From NCBI RefSeq assembly GCF_014649015.1, contig NZ_BMSF01000002.1:372001-436000 (forward strand): a stretch of DNA of 64,000 bases, given 5' to 3'. Position 1 is the first letter of the stretch, and the number at the start of each line of letters is the position of its first letter. The stretch is from Streptomyces narbonensis (GTDB lineage: Bacteria; Actinomycetota; Actinomycetes; Streptomycetales; Streptomycetaceae). A program made the translations under genes and the position numbers. Below the pieces are notes generated by a model that was not told the DNA's origin, did no database searches, and was given only the letters and a program-made list of their open reading frames with translations. Positions 33,436 to 41,654 of the stretch are shown here, in pieces.

Positions 33436-34190
33436 AGCACGCGCGGGCCGTCGTCCGTGATCGCGACCGTGTGCTCGGCGTGGGACGCGCGGGAGCCGTC
33501 GAGCGTACGGATAGTCCAGCCGTCCCGCGCCGTGTAGTGGTCGTCCGTGCCGCCGCCGATGAGCATCGGCTCGATCGCGAGCACCATGCCGTGCCGCAGC
33601 TTCATGCCGCGACCCGGGCGCCCCTCGTTGGGGACGCCCGGGTCCTCGTGCATGGTCCGGCCGATGCCGTGGCCTCCGAAGCCGTCCGGGATGCCGTACC
33701 CCGCACCGCGGCAGACCCGGCCGATCGCGTGCGCGATGTCGCCGATCCTGTTGCCGACGACGGCCGCCTCGATGCCCGCCGCCAGCGCCTCCTCCGCCGC
33801 GGCGATCAGCCGCGTGTCCTCCGGGCGGGCCCGGCCGACCGTGAAGCTGACGGCGGAGTCGCCCGCCCAGCCGTCCAGGAGCGCCCCGCAGTCGACGGAG
33901 ACGAGGTCGCCGTCGGCCAGGCGGGTCCCGTCCGGGATACCGTGCACGATCGCGTCGTTCACGGAGAGGCACACGACCGCGGGGAACGGCACCGGAGCCC
34001 AGTCAGGGTGGTAGTCGAGGAAGGGCGATCCGGCGCCCGCCTCCGTCAGGACCTCCCGCGCCGCCCGGTCCAGCTCGGTGAGCGCGACACCGGGCGCCGC
34101 CTTCTCCCGCACGGCCGCCAGGGCCCGGGCCACCACCCGGCCCGACTCGCGCATCGCCGCCAGGGACTCGTTCGTCTTGATCTCCACCAT
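33423..34190 (-). CDS. map: Type I methionine aminopeptidase
   Basis: 255 aa. Dinuclear metal ligands are visible as Asp in VDCGA, Asp in GDSAVSF, His in GGHGIG, Glu in AIEPML and Glu in AEHTVA, plus the substrate His in TMHEDP. It removes N-terminal Met from nascent proteins. Streptomyces normally carry another map in the secY-adk cluster, so this is probably a second copy. The gene faces an XRE regulator across 32 bp, and a TATAGT element 7 nt before the ATG suggests a leaderless transcript. Confidence 0.93.
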   Translation of the reverse strand: MVEIKTNESLAAMRESGRVVARALAAVREKAAPGVALTELDRAAREVLTEAGAGSPFLDYHPDWAPVPFPAVVCLSVNDAIVHGIPDGTRLADGDLVSVDCGALLDGWAGDSAVSFTVGRARPEDTRLIAAAEEALAAGIEAAVVGNRIGDIAHAIGRVCRGAGYGIPDGFGGHGIGRTMHEDPGVPNEGRPGRGMKLRHGMVLAIEPMLIGGGTDDHYTARDGWTIRTLDGSRASHAEHTVAITDDGPRVLTAL

Positions 34191-34222
34191 GCCAATTACT
34201 ATACCGGTATTAGAATGGCGTC
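34191..34222. promoter_or_regulatory. Compact divergent promoter with palindrome (map / XRE regulator)
   Basis: Within 32 bp lie a minus-strand -10 TATAGT (complement of 34198-34203), a plus-strand -10 TAGAAT (34211-34216) and, between and overlapping them, the palindrome ATACCGGTAT (34201-34210). Each -10 ends 6-7 nt from its start codon, implying leaderless mRNAs both ways. A regulator bound to the palindrome could control both genes. Clear -35 boxes are not seen. Confidence 0.55.
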
Positions 34223-34534
34223 ATGGTGCGCACACCCCTGACCCCCGAAGAGCGCGAGCGCGGCGAGCGCCTGGGCCTCCTCCTGCGCTCGGCGCGCGGC
34301 GAGCGGTCCATGGTCGAGATCGCGGCCGCGGCCGGCCTGTCCGCCGAGACCCTCCGCAAGATCGAGACCGGGCGGGCCCCGACACCCGCCTTCTTCACCG
34401 TCGCGGCCCTCGCCGGGGTCCTCGACCTCTCCATGGACGAACTCGTGGTGCTCTGCACCCCGGCTCCGGCTCCGAATCCGGCCCCGGTCCCGGCCGCGCA
34501 CCCGGCTCCGGCCCAGGCACCGGCCCCGGTCTGA
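34223..34534 (+). CDS. XRE-family transcriptional regulator
   Basis: 103 aa. A helix-turn-helix of the Cro/C1 type occupies about residues 20-72 (SMVEIAAAAGLSAETLRKIETG). The C-terminal 25 residues are a Pro-Ala repeat from a simple-sequence DNA tract. No effector domain. Its position suggests autoregulation and control of the divergent map gene through the shared palindrome; this is inference. Confidence 0.82.
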   Translation: MVRTPLTPEERERGERLGLLLRSARGERSMVEIAAAAGLSAETLRKIETGRAPTPAFFTVAALAGVLDLSMDELVVLCTPAPAPNPAPVPAAHPAPAQAPAPV

Positions 34535-34542
34535 CGGGGCCG

Positions 34543-34570
34543 GGCCCGCCCTGTCCGGCAGGGGCGGGCC
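34543..34570. terminator. Bidirectional stem-loop between convergent genes
   Basis: GGCCCGCCCT pairs with AGGGGCGGGCC (one bulged base) around a short loop, between the XRE gene and the convergent reductase gene. Likely serves both. Confidence 0.55.
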
Positions 34571-34576
34571 GACGTC

Positions 34577-35269
34577 TCAGAGGGAGACGGCCAGCTGCAC
34601 CCGGCTGTGGCGCGGGCGCTCGATCTCGTCCAGGAGCGCGAGCGCCAGATCGGCGTGCCCGATGCGGCCCGGTCCCTCCACGACGGTGCCCACGGCCGTC
34701 CGGTAGGCGCCGGTCCGCTCCGCCTCCGCGTTCAGGTCCAGCGGTGGTACCACCATCAGCCAGTCGAGCTCAGGCCCCGCCTCGGCCGCGAGCAGCTCGA
34801 ACTCGGCCACATGCCCCTGGGCGAAGGCGCGCCACGCCTCGGGGAACTCGGGCGCGTCCATGAGCCGCACCCCGGGCGCGGTCTCCAGCGTCGTCGCGAT
34901 CCCGAGCGTGAGGAGCCGCCGCACCTTCGCCTCGGTCAGGCCCGCGACCAAGGCCTTCGCCGCAGCAGTGAAGTACTCCTCCGAGGGCACGTCCAGGCGG
35001 GCGGCCGCGTGCACCACCGCGTCGTGGCCGGCCGCGAGCGCCGCCACCGAGGCGGCGTCCGTCGCGTCACCCCGGACGAGTGCGACCCCCTCACCCTCCA
35101 GATCACCGTGAACGGCCGGGTCGCGGACCACGGCCGTCACCCGGTGACCCCGGGCCACCGCCTCCGCGACGGCCGCCCGGCCGACCCGCCCGCCGGCGCC
35201 GAAGACCGCGATGCGCACGCTGGTGCTCTTGTCGTCACGGCTGTTGCTGTTGCTGCTCTCGATGTCCAT
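34577..35269 (-). CDS. NAD(P)-binding oxidoreductase/epimerase-like protein (NmrA/SDR atypical)
   Basis: 230 aa. Rossmann motif GAGGRVGRA at about 24-32, VRGDATD in place of the usual acidic strand end, and no YxxxK pair, as in atypical SDR or NAD(P)H-binding proteins of the YwnB type. The first 18 residues are Ser/Asn-rich and may not be conserved. Divergent from an HxlR regulator, a common pairing in which the regulator senses reactive aldehydes or quinones and controls the reductase. Confidence 0.82.
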   Translation of the reverse strand: MDIESSNSNSRDDKSTSVRIAVFGAGGRVGRAAVAEAVARGHRVTAVVRDPAVHGDLEGEGVALVRGDATDAASVAALAAGHDAVVHAAARLDVPSEEYFTAAAKALVAGLTEAKVRRLLTLGIATTLETAPGVRLMDAPEFPEAWRAFAQGHVAEFELLAAEAGPELDWLMVVPPLDLNAEAERTGAYRTAVGTVVEGPGRIGHADLALALLDEIERPRHSRVQLAVSL

Positions 35270-35330
35270 GCCCGGACCGTAGAACGGAGGTCCCTGGTTA
35301 CTTCAACGGTACTGGGCTAGCGTCGGCCCC

Positions 35331-35735
35331 ATGCCTGATCAGCCCACTTCCGCCGCGCCGTTGGACGCCTCCCGCTTCGGCGACCCCGACTGCGCCGCGA
35401 GCCCGGCTCAGCCCTTCCGCGTCGGCGACAAGTGGACCGGCATGGTCCTGCGCTGCCTGGAGGACGGCACGCCCCGCCGCTTCTCCGAACTGCGCGTGCC
35501 CCTGCACTGGATCACCCCCAAGGTCCTCACCGAGACCCTCCGCTCCATGGAGCGGAACGGCTTCGTCACCCGGACCGTCCACGACGAGAACCCGCCCCGC
35601 GTCGAGTACGCCCTCACACCCCTCGGGAGCTCGCTCATCGGACCGCTCGACACGGCCTGCGACTGGGCCCGCGCCCACGCCCCCGCCATCACCGAGGCCC
35701 GCGCCTCGTACGAGCAGGACAGCCCGGTGGCGTAG
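35331..35735 (+). CDS. HxlR-family transcriptional regulator
   Basis: 134 aa single-domain winged helix (KWTGMVLRCLEDG, LRVPLHWITPKVLTETL, wing VEYALTPLG). Cys20 in DPDCAAS lies near the N-terminus, where some HxlR members have a redox-sensing Cys. It probably represses the divergent reductase gene from the 61-bp intergenic region, where GTTACT and GGTACT half sites occur. Confidence 0.85.
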   Translation: MPDQPTSAAPLDASRFGDPDCAASPAQPFRVGDKWTGMVLRCLEDGTPRRFSELRVPLHWITPKVLTETLRSMERNGFVTRTVHDENPPRVEYALTPLGSSLIGPLDTACDWARAHAPAITEARASYEQDSPVA

Positions 35736-35865
35736 CACCGGATGCGGGTCCGGACGGCAGAGGCGAGCGTGGAGCCGTGCACCTTCGTTCGTCGCCCGGG
35801 GGACCCCCGCCCGCGCCTCCCACCCGGCCCCGGCCCGACCGCGTCCCTCGCCTAGGCTCCCGCCC

Positions 35866-36267
35866 ATGATGCCCGAGGAACTGCGGCGCGGCCGCTACGT
35901 GAGCCTGACGACCTTCCGCAAGAACGGCACGGGGGTCGCGACGCCCGTCTGGTACGCGGTGGAGGGCTCCGAGCTGTACGCGTGGACCCGCACCGACTCC
36001 TGGAAGGTCAAGCGACTGCGGAACGACCCGCGGGTCGAGGTCGCCGTCTGCGACGTGCGCGGCAACATCGCCGAGGGCGCCACGCGCTTCCCCGGCGAGG
36101 GCCGGCTGGTCGAGGGGGAGGAGCTGAGCCGGATCCGGGGCCTGCTCTCGCGCAAGTACACCTGGCAGTACTGGCTGACCGACGTACCGGCCATGATCGT
36201 CCGGCTCGGCAAGCGCCCGCACACCGGGATCGTCGTGCGCCTCGACTCCGGCGAATCCACCGACTGA
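35866..36267 (+). CDS. PPOX-class F420- or FMN-dependent reductase
   Basis: 133 aa split-barrel protein of the pyridoxamine-phosphate-oxidase superfamily. The motif TPVWYAVEGSELYAWT and the Lys/Arg-rich WKVKRLRNDPRV strand match the F420-dependent subgroup common in Streptomyces. Start at the first of two adjacent ATGs. A stem-loop follows the stop. Substrate unknown. Confidence 0.8.
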   Translation: MMPEELRRGRYVSLTTFRKNGTGVATPVWYAVEGSELYAWTRTDSWKVKRLRNDPRVEVAVCDVRGNIAEGATRFPGEGRLVEGEELSRIRGLLSRKYTWQYWLTDVPAMIVRLGKRPHTGIVVRLDSGESTD

Positions 36268-36284
36268 GGCACCCGCCCGAAAAC

Positions 36285-36318
36285 GGACCGTAGTCGTCCC
36301 GTAACACGACTGCGGTCC
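36285..36318 (+). terminator. Stem-loop after the PPOX reductase gene
   Basis: 13-bp arms GGACCGTAGTCGT / ACGACTGCGGTCC with one wobble position and an 8-nt loop, 18 bp after the stop codon. Confidence 0.65.
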
Positions 36319-36369
36319 AATACCCGCGGACCGGAAGGTTCCAGTCGACGGCGGGGCAGGTGCGGAAAC

Positions 36370-37842
36370 GTGACGGTACATCAACTCCCGGTGGAAGTGG
36401 CGACGTTCGCGCACTGGCTGACGGAGCTCGCCTCCCGTCTCCGGCCGGACGCCGGCTGGTACGGGGTCTTCGCCGAACGCGACCCGGAAGGGCTGCGGGC
36501 CTGCTTCGACGGCACGGAGATCCTGCCCTGGGACGTCGTCGAGTCGCTGCTCCAGGACGCCGGGGAGCCGGGCGACGGGCCGCTCGCCGCCCGGGGCCGG
36601 GCGCTGTACGCGGCGGCGGCCACCGCTCACGACCGGCGCCCCGGCGGGGCCGCCGCGCTCGCCGAACGCCGCGACCTGATGGAACAGGAGCGCCGGTACG
36701 CCGAGTCCCGCGCCCGCGAGCTGGGGGAACGGCTCAGCGCCGCCGCCGGGGCGGCCGAGTCGGCCGGCCTGGAGAACGACCTCGCCTGGATCCGCGACGA
36801 CCACGCCCGCGCCGCCGCCCGCGTCACCGAACTGACGACGCGACTGTCCCGCCTCGGGGGAACCGCGGGGGGCCCAGCCCTGGCGCCGGTCGCCGCCCGG
36901 ACCTCGGCTCCGTCCTGGGCCTCCGACGCGGCCCGCGCTTCCGCCTCCGCCCAGGCGTCGGCACCGGGGGCTTCCGGTGCGGCCCGCGCTTCCGCCTCCG
37001 CCTCCGAGTCCGCCTCCACCCGGGCGTCGGCACCGGACTCCGCCGCGGCGCACGTCATGCGCCGCCCCCGGGGCGCCCGGTACGCCTGGCTGGAGGAGAG
37101 TGGCGAGGGGCCGGCACCCGCCGTCGCCGTTCCCGTACTACCGGCCGGGGGAGCGGCTCCCCGGGGCGCGCGGTTCAGGGGCGGCGGTGAGTCCGGCGCG
37201 GCCGCCGCTCCGGCCCCTGCCCCTTCCTCCGCCTCCGCCCCCGCCTCGGCCTCCACCTCCACCTCCACCTCCACCCCCGCCTCCGGCGAGGCGGCCCCCG
37301 GCGAGACCGGCCGTGTCGCCGCCAATGCCGTCTACGCGCTCCAGCGGCTCCGCGCCCAGGGCCGTAGCGGCGAGGCGCACGCGCTGCTCTGCGAGGCACT
37401 CGCCGGTCCGCCGGACCGGCTGCCCGCCCTCGCGGCGGAGCTGCACCGGGCCGGCCTCGGTGCCGACTGGTCCACCCTGCTCTGGGAGGCCGCCTCGCTG
37501 CCGCCCGGCCGGCTCGCCGCCGTCGCCGGGGTCCTCGCCGACGCGGGCCGGGCCGCCGACTGCGACCAGCTCCTCCGGCAGGGCGTGGCCCGCCCGGTGG
37601 AGGAACTCGCCGGGGCGTGCGCCGCCCTGCGCGCCGACGGCCATCACCGCGAGGCGCACGCGCTGCTCACCTCCTTCGTCCGGCTCCGGACCCCCGAAGA
37701 CGCGGCCCGCCTCGCGGGCGCCGACCCGCGCGGGCTCGTCCCCCGGCTCCTCGACGCGGCCCGCGCGGTGTCCGCCGCGCGGGAGCGCGACCTGCTGCAC
37801 GCCCTCCGCGTGGCCGGCCTGGCGGGTGTGAAGGGCGCCTGA
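36370..37842 (+). CDS. Low-complexity protein with helical-repeat C-terminus, unknown function
   Basis: 490 aa. An N-terminal globular part (1-85) is followed by a charged coiled-coil-like helix (about 85-160) and a Ser/Ala/Thr/Pro-rich linker (about 170-315). The C-terminal half is built of helix pairs of about 32 residues (GRSGEAHALLCEAL, GHHREAHALLTSFV) like pentatricopeptide or TPR repeats. The linker DNA contains a 24-bp segment repeated at 36928 and 36979 and an (ACCTCC) run near 37255, so its length probably varies between strains. GTG start. It sits before the pyrimidine genes but is separated from them by a regulatory region. Confidence 0.65.
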   Translation: MTVHQLPVEVATFAHWLTELASRLRPDAGWYGVFAERDPEGLRACFDGTEILPWDVVESLLQDAGEPGDGPLAARGRALYAAAATAHDRRPGGAAALAERRDLMEQERRYAESRARELGERLSAAAGAAESAGLENDLAWIRDDHARAAARVTELTTRLSRLGGTAGGPALAPVAARTSAPSWASDAARASASAQASAPGASGAARASASASESASTRASAPDSAAAHVMRRPRGARYAWLEESGEGPAPAVAVPVLPAGGAAPRGARFRGGGESGAAAAPAPAPSSASAPASASTSTSTSTPASGEAAPGETGRVAANAVYALQRLRAQGRSGEAHALLCEALAGPPDRLPALAAELHRAGLGADWSTLLWEAASLPPGRLAAVAGVLADAGRAADCDQLLRQGVARPVEELAGACAALRADGHHREAHALLTSFVRLRTPEDAARLAGADPRGLVPRLLDAARAVSAARERDLLHALRVAGLAGVKGA

Positions 37843-37886
37843 TCTGAGCGGGGACGGCCGCCTGCAGGCGCTTGTCATTACTTGCG

Positions 37887-37906
37887 GGTACGTGTCGGTA
37901 CGTGTC
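37887..37906. repeat. Tandem decamer GGTACGTGTC x2
   Basis: Two exact adjacent copies of GGTACGTGTC, one helical turn apart, lie 150 bp before the ureidopropionase gene. Spacing by 10 bp puts both on the same DNA face, which suits cooperative binding by an activator of the catabolic operon. Confidence 0.45.
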
Positions 37907-37999
37907 CGACGTGGACCACTCGGGTATGAAACATGATCGACGCCGCCGCTTCGCGACGGTGGTCTTGCTCCGGGGTGTGACGGGGCTTACGTTCTCCTC

Positions 38000-38024
38000 C
38001 TACGCCCCGCGTCTACGGGCGTAG
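38000..38024. promoter_or_regulatory. Inverted repeat CTACGCCC...GGGCGTAG before pyrimidine operon
   Basis: 8-bp perfect arms with a 9-nt centre, ending 22 bp before the AAGGAG ribosome site of the nitrilase gene. Candidate operator or leader hairpin of the catabolic operon. Confidence 0.5.
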
Positions 38025-38057
38025 AGGCTCTCTGACGCCGTGCCGAAGGAGCAGCTC

Positions 38058-38900
38058 ATGACCGACGTCGTACGCGCCGCACTCGTCCAGGCGACCTGGA
38101 CCGGCGACACCGAATCCATGATCGCCAAACACGAGGAGCACGCCCGGGAGGCCGCCCGGCAGGGCGCCAAGGTGATCGGCTTCCAGGAGGTGTTCAACGC
38201 CCCCTACTTCTGCCAGGTCCAGGAGCCGGAGCACTACCGCTGGGCCGAGCCCGTCCCCGACGGCCCCACCGTCCGGCGGATGTGCGAGCTCGCCCGGGAG
38301 ACCCGGATGGTGATCGTCGTCCCGGTCTTCGAGGTCGAGGGCGAGGGCTTCTACTACAACACCGCGGCCGTCATCGACGCCGACGGCACTTACCTGGGCA
38401 AGTACCGCAAGCACCACATCCCGCAGGTCAAGGGCTTCTGGGAGAAGTACTACTTCCGCCCGGGCAACGCCGGCTGGCCCGTCTTCGACACCGCCGTCGG
38501 CAAGGTCGGCGTCTACATCTGCTACGACCGCCACTTCCCCGAGGGCTGGCGCCAACTCGGGCTCAACGGAGCCCAGCTGGTCTACAACCCCTCGGCCACC
38601 CACCGCGGCCTCTCCTCTCACCTCTGGCAGCTGGAGCAGCCCGCCGCCGCCGTCGCCAACGAGTACTTCGTCGCCGCGATCAACCGCGTCGGCCAGGAGG
38701 AGTACGGCGACAACGACTTCTACGGCACCAGCTACTTCGTCGACCCGCGCGGCCGGTTCGTCGGCGAGGTCGCGTCCGACAAGGCCGAGGAACTCGTCGT
38801 CCGCGACCTCGACTTCGGCCTCATCGAGCAGGTGCGGCAGCAATGGGCCTTCTACCGGGACCGCCGGCCCGACGCGTACGACGGGCTGGTGCAGCCGTGA
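38058..38900 (+). CDS. Nitrilase-superfamily amidohydrolase, probable beta-ureidopropionase
   Basis: 280 aa. The Glu-Lys-Cys triad is Glu44 (FQEVF), Lys118 (KYRKHH) and Cys155 (YICYDRHFPEG). The sequence style (WEKYYFRPGN, NRVGQEE) is that of N-carbamoyl-beta-alanine amidohydrolases. Its neighbour encodes dihydropyrimidinase, so it likely performs step three of reductive pyrimidine breakdown, releasing beta-alanine, CO2 and ammonia. AAGGAG six nt before ATG 38058 decides the start over an upstream GTG. The stop overlaps the next GTG (GTGA). Confidence 0.87.
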   Translation: MTDVVRAALVQATWTGDTESMIAKHEEHAREAARQGAKVIGFQEVFNAPYFCQVQEPEHYRWAEPVPDGPTVRRMCELARETRMVIVVPVFEVEGEGFYYNTAAVIDADGTYLGKYRKHHIPQVKGFWEKYYFRPGNAGWPVFDTAVGKVGVYICYDRHFPEGWRQLGLNGAQLVYNPSATHRGLSSHLWQLEQPAAAVANEYFVAAINRVGQEEYGDNDFYGTSYFVDPRGRFVGEVASDKAEELVVRDLDFGLIEQVRQQWAFYRDRRPDAYDGLVQP

Positions 38901-40177
38901 GCAGTCTCTTCGACCGGCACAAGGCCGTCATCCCGGACTGGGTCGCCCTCTACTACCGCGACCCCATCGAGATCACCCACGGCGAGGGCCGCCACGTCTG
39001 GGACGCCGAGGGGCGCAGGTACCTCGACTTCTTCGGCGGCATCCTCACCACCATGACCGCCCACGCCCTCCCCGAGGTCACCAAGGCCGTCGCCGAGCAG
39101 GCCGGGCGGATCATCCACTCGTCCACGCTCTACCTCAACCGGCCCATGGTGGAGCTCGCCGAGCGGATCGCCGGCCTCTCCGGCATCCCCGACGCCCGCG
39201 TCTTCTTCACCACCTCGGGCACCGAGGCCAACGACACGGCACTTCTCCTGGCCACCGCGTACCGCCGCTCGAACCAGATCCTCGCGATGCGCAACAGCTA
39301 CCACGGCCGGTCCTTCTCCACCGTCGGCATCACCGGCAACCGCGCCTGGTCGCCGACGAGCCTCTCCCCGCTCCAGACGCTGTACGTGCACGGCGGCGTC
39401 CGCAACCGCGGCCCGTACGCCCAGTACGACGACCAGCGGTTCGTCGAGGCCTGCGTCGCCGACCTCGAAGACCTCCTCGGCCACACCCGGGACGTCGCCG
39501 CCCTCATCGCCGAACCCGTCCAGGGCGTCGGCGGCTTCACCTCCCCGCCCGACGGCCTGTACGCCGCGTTCCGGCGCGTCCTCGACCGGCACGGCATCCT
39601 CTGGATCGCCGACGAGGTGCAGACCGGCTGGGGCAGGACCGGCGACCACTTCTGGGGCTGGCAGGCCCACGGCCAGGCCGGACCGCCCGACATCCTCACC
39701 TTCGCCAAGGGCATCGGGAACGGCATGTCCGTCGGCGGGGTCGTCGCCCGCGCCGAGATCATGAACTGCATCGACGCCAACTCCATCTCCACCTTCGGCG
39801 GTTCGCCGATCACCATGGCCGCGGGCCTGGCCAACCTCTCCTACCTCCTGGAGCACGACCTCCAGGGGAACGCCCGCCGCGTCGGCGGCCTCCTCCTCGA
39901 GCGGGTGCGGGCCGCGGCCGCCGGCGTGGACGCCGTACGGGAGGTGAGGGGCCGCGGCCTCATGATCGGCCTCGAACTCACCGAGCCGGGCACCGACCGC
40001 GCCGACCCTGAGGCGGCCTCCGCCGTCCTGGAGGCGGCCCGGGAGCGCGGCCTGCTCATCGGCAAGGGCGGCGGTCACAACACCAGCACCCTGCGCGTCG
40101 CCCCACCGCTCTCGCTCACCGTCGCCGAGGCGGAGGAAGGCGCGGCGATCCTCGAAGAGGCGCTCGGAGTCCTGTAG
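38897..40177 (+). CDS. Class III PLP-dependent aminotransferase
   Basis: 426 aa. PLP Lys271 in TFAKGIGNG, Asp in ADEVQTGWGRTG, and TSGTEANDTA for phosphate contact. Members next to pyrimidine-degradation genes transfer the amino group of beta-alanine or 3-aminoisobutyrate to an oxo acid. GTG start overlapping the nitrilase stop, so coupled expression. AGXT2-like in general appearance. Confidence 0.88.
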   Translation: MSSLFDRHKAVIPDWVALYYRDPIEITHGEGRHVWDAEGRRYLDFFGGILTTMTAHALPEVTKAVAEQAGRIIHSSTLYLNRPMVELAERIAGLSGIPDARVFFTTSGTEANDTALLLATAYRRSNQILAMRNSYHGRSFSTVGITGNRAWSPTSLSPLQTLYVHGGVRNRGPYAQYDDQRFVEACVADLEDLLGHTRDVAALIAEPVQGVGGFTSPPDGLYAAFRRVLDRHGILWIADEVQTGWGRTGDHFWGWQAHGQAGPPDILTFAKGIGNGMSVGGVVARAEIMNCIDANSISTFGGSPITMAAGLANLSYLLEHDLQGNARRVGGLLLERVRAAAAGVDAVREVRGRGLMIGLELTEPGTDRADPEAASAVLEAARERGLLIGKGGGHNTSTLRVAPPLSLTVAEAEEGAAILEEALGVL

Positions 40178-40204
40178 TTCACCCTTCTCAGGCAGGAGAG
40201 TCCC

Positions 40205-41608
40205 GTGAGCACCCGTACCCTCATCCGGGGCGGTCTCGTCGTCACCGCCGCCGACGAACTCCACGCCGACGTGCTGATCGAGGACGGCCGGATCGTCGCC
40301 CTCGCCGCCCACGGCTCGGACGTGGCGGCCGGCTGGACCGCCGACCGGACCATCGACGCCACCGACCGCTACGTGCTGCCCGGCGGCGTCGACGCCCACA
40401 CCCACATGGAGCTGCCCTTCGGCGGCACCGCCGCCTCCGACACCTTCGAGACCGGCACCCGCGCCGCCGCCTGGGGCGGCACCACCACCATCGTCGACTT
40501 CGCGGTCCAGACCGTCGGCCAGAGCCTGCGCGAGGGACTCGACACCTGGTACGCCAAGGCCGACGGCAACTGCGCGATCGACTACGGCTTCCACATGATC
40601 CTCTCCGACGTGAACGAGCACACGCTCAAGGAGATGGACCGGCTCGTCCAGGAGGGCGTGAGCTCGTTCAAGCTCTTCATGGCGTATCCGGGGGTCTTCT
40701 ACTCGGACGACGGCCGGATCCTGCGCGCCATGCAGCGCTCCGCCGACAACGGCGGGCTGATCATGATGCACGCGGAGAACGGCATCGCCATCGACGTCCT
40801 CGTCGAGCAGGCACTCGCCCGCGGCGAGACCGACCCCCGCTACCACGGGGAGGTCCGCAAGGTCCTGCTGGAGGCCGAGGCCACCCACCGCGCGATCCAG
40901 CTCGCCCGGGTCGCCGGCGCACCCCTCTACGTCGTCCACGTCTCCGCGGAGGAGGCGGTCGCCGAGATCGCCGCCGCCCGCGACAAGGGGCTGCCCGTCT
41001 TCGGCGAGACCTGCCCGCAGTACCTGTTCCTGTCCACGGACAACCTCGCGGAGCCGGACTTCGAGGGCGCCAAGTACGTGTGCAGCACCCCGCTGCGGCC
41101 GAAGGAGCACCAGGCGGCGCTCTGGCGAGGCCTGCGGACGAACGACCTCCAGGTGGTCTCCACCGACCACTGCCCCTTCTGCTTCGTCGGTCAGAAGGAG
41201 CTGGGCCGGGGTGACTTCTCGAAGATCCCCAACGGGCTGCCCGGGGTGGAGAACCGCATGGACCTCCTCCACCAGGCCGTCGTCGACGGGCACATCTCAC
41301 GGCGCCGCTGGATCGAGATCGCGTGCGCGACCCCGGCCCGGATGTTCGGCCTCTACCCGCAGAAGGGCACCATCGCGCCCGGCGCGGACGCGGACGTCGT
41401 CATCTACGACCCGCACGCCACCCAGGTGCTGTCGGCCGAGACCCACCACATGAACGTCGACTACTCGGCGTACGAGGGGAGGACGGTCACCGGTCAGGTG
41501 GAGACGGTCCTCTCGCGCGGCGAGGTCGTCATCGACCACCGCAAGTACCTCGGCCGCGCCGGCCACGGCACGTTCGTGCCCCGCTCCACCTGCCAGTACC
41601 TGGGCTGA
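40205..41608 (+). CDS. hydA: Dihydropyrimidinase / D-hydantoinase
   Basis: 467 aa amidohydrolase. Metal ligands are His65 and His67 (DAHTHME), carboxylated Lys156 (SSFKLFMAY), His189 (MMHAEN), His245 (VVHVSAEE) and Asp321 (STDHCPF). It opens dihydrouracil, dihydrothymine or hydantoins to N-carbamoyl amino acids, feeding the nitrilase gene two positions upstream. GTG start after a CAGGAGAG ribosome site. Codons 155-281 (40667-41048) are repeated almost perfectly at 57848-58229. Confidence 0.93.
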   Translation: MSTRTLIRGGLVVTAADELHADVLIEDGRIVALAAHGSDVAAGWTADRTIDATDRYVLPGGVDAHTHMELPFGGTAASDTFETGTRAAAWGGTTTIVDFAVQTVGQSLREGLDTWYAKADGNCAIDYGFHMILSDVNEHTLKEMDRLVQEGVSSFKLFMAYPGVFYSDDGRILRAMQRSADNGGLIMMHAENGIAIDVLVEQALARGETDPRYHGEVRKVLLEAEATHRAIQLARVAGAPLYVVHVSAEEAVAEIAAARDKGLPVFGETCPQYLFLSTDNLAEPDFEGAKYVCSTPLRPKEHQAALWRGLRTNDLQVVSTDHCPFCFVGQKELGRGDFSKIPNGLPGVENRMDLLHQAVVDGHISRRRWIEIACATPARMFGLYPQKGTIAPGADADVVIYDPHATQVLSAETHHMNVDYSAYEGRTVTGQVETVLSRGEVVIDHRKYLGRAGHGTFVPRSTCQYLG

Positions 41609-41654
41609 ACCGCCCCGGAACCTCACCGCACCGACTTGAACTTGGAGGTCCCGC

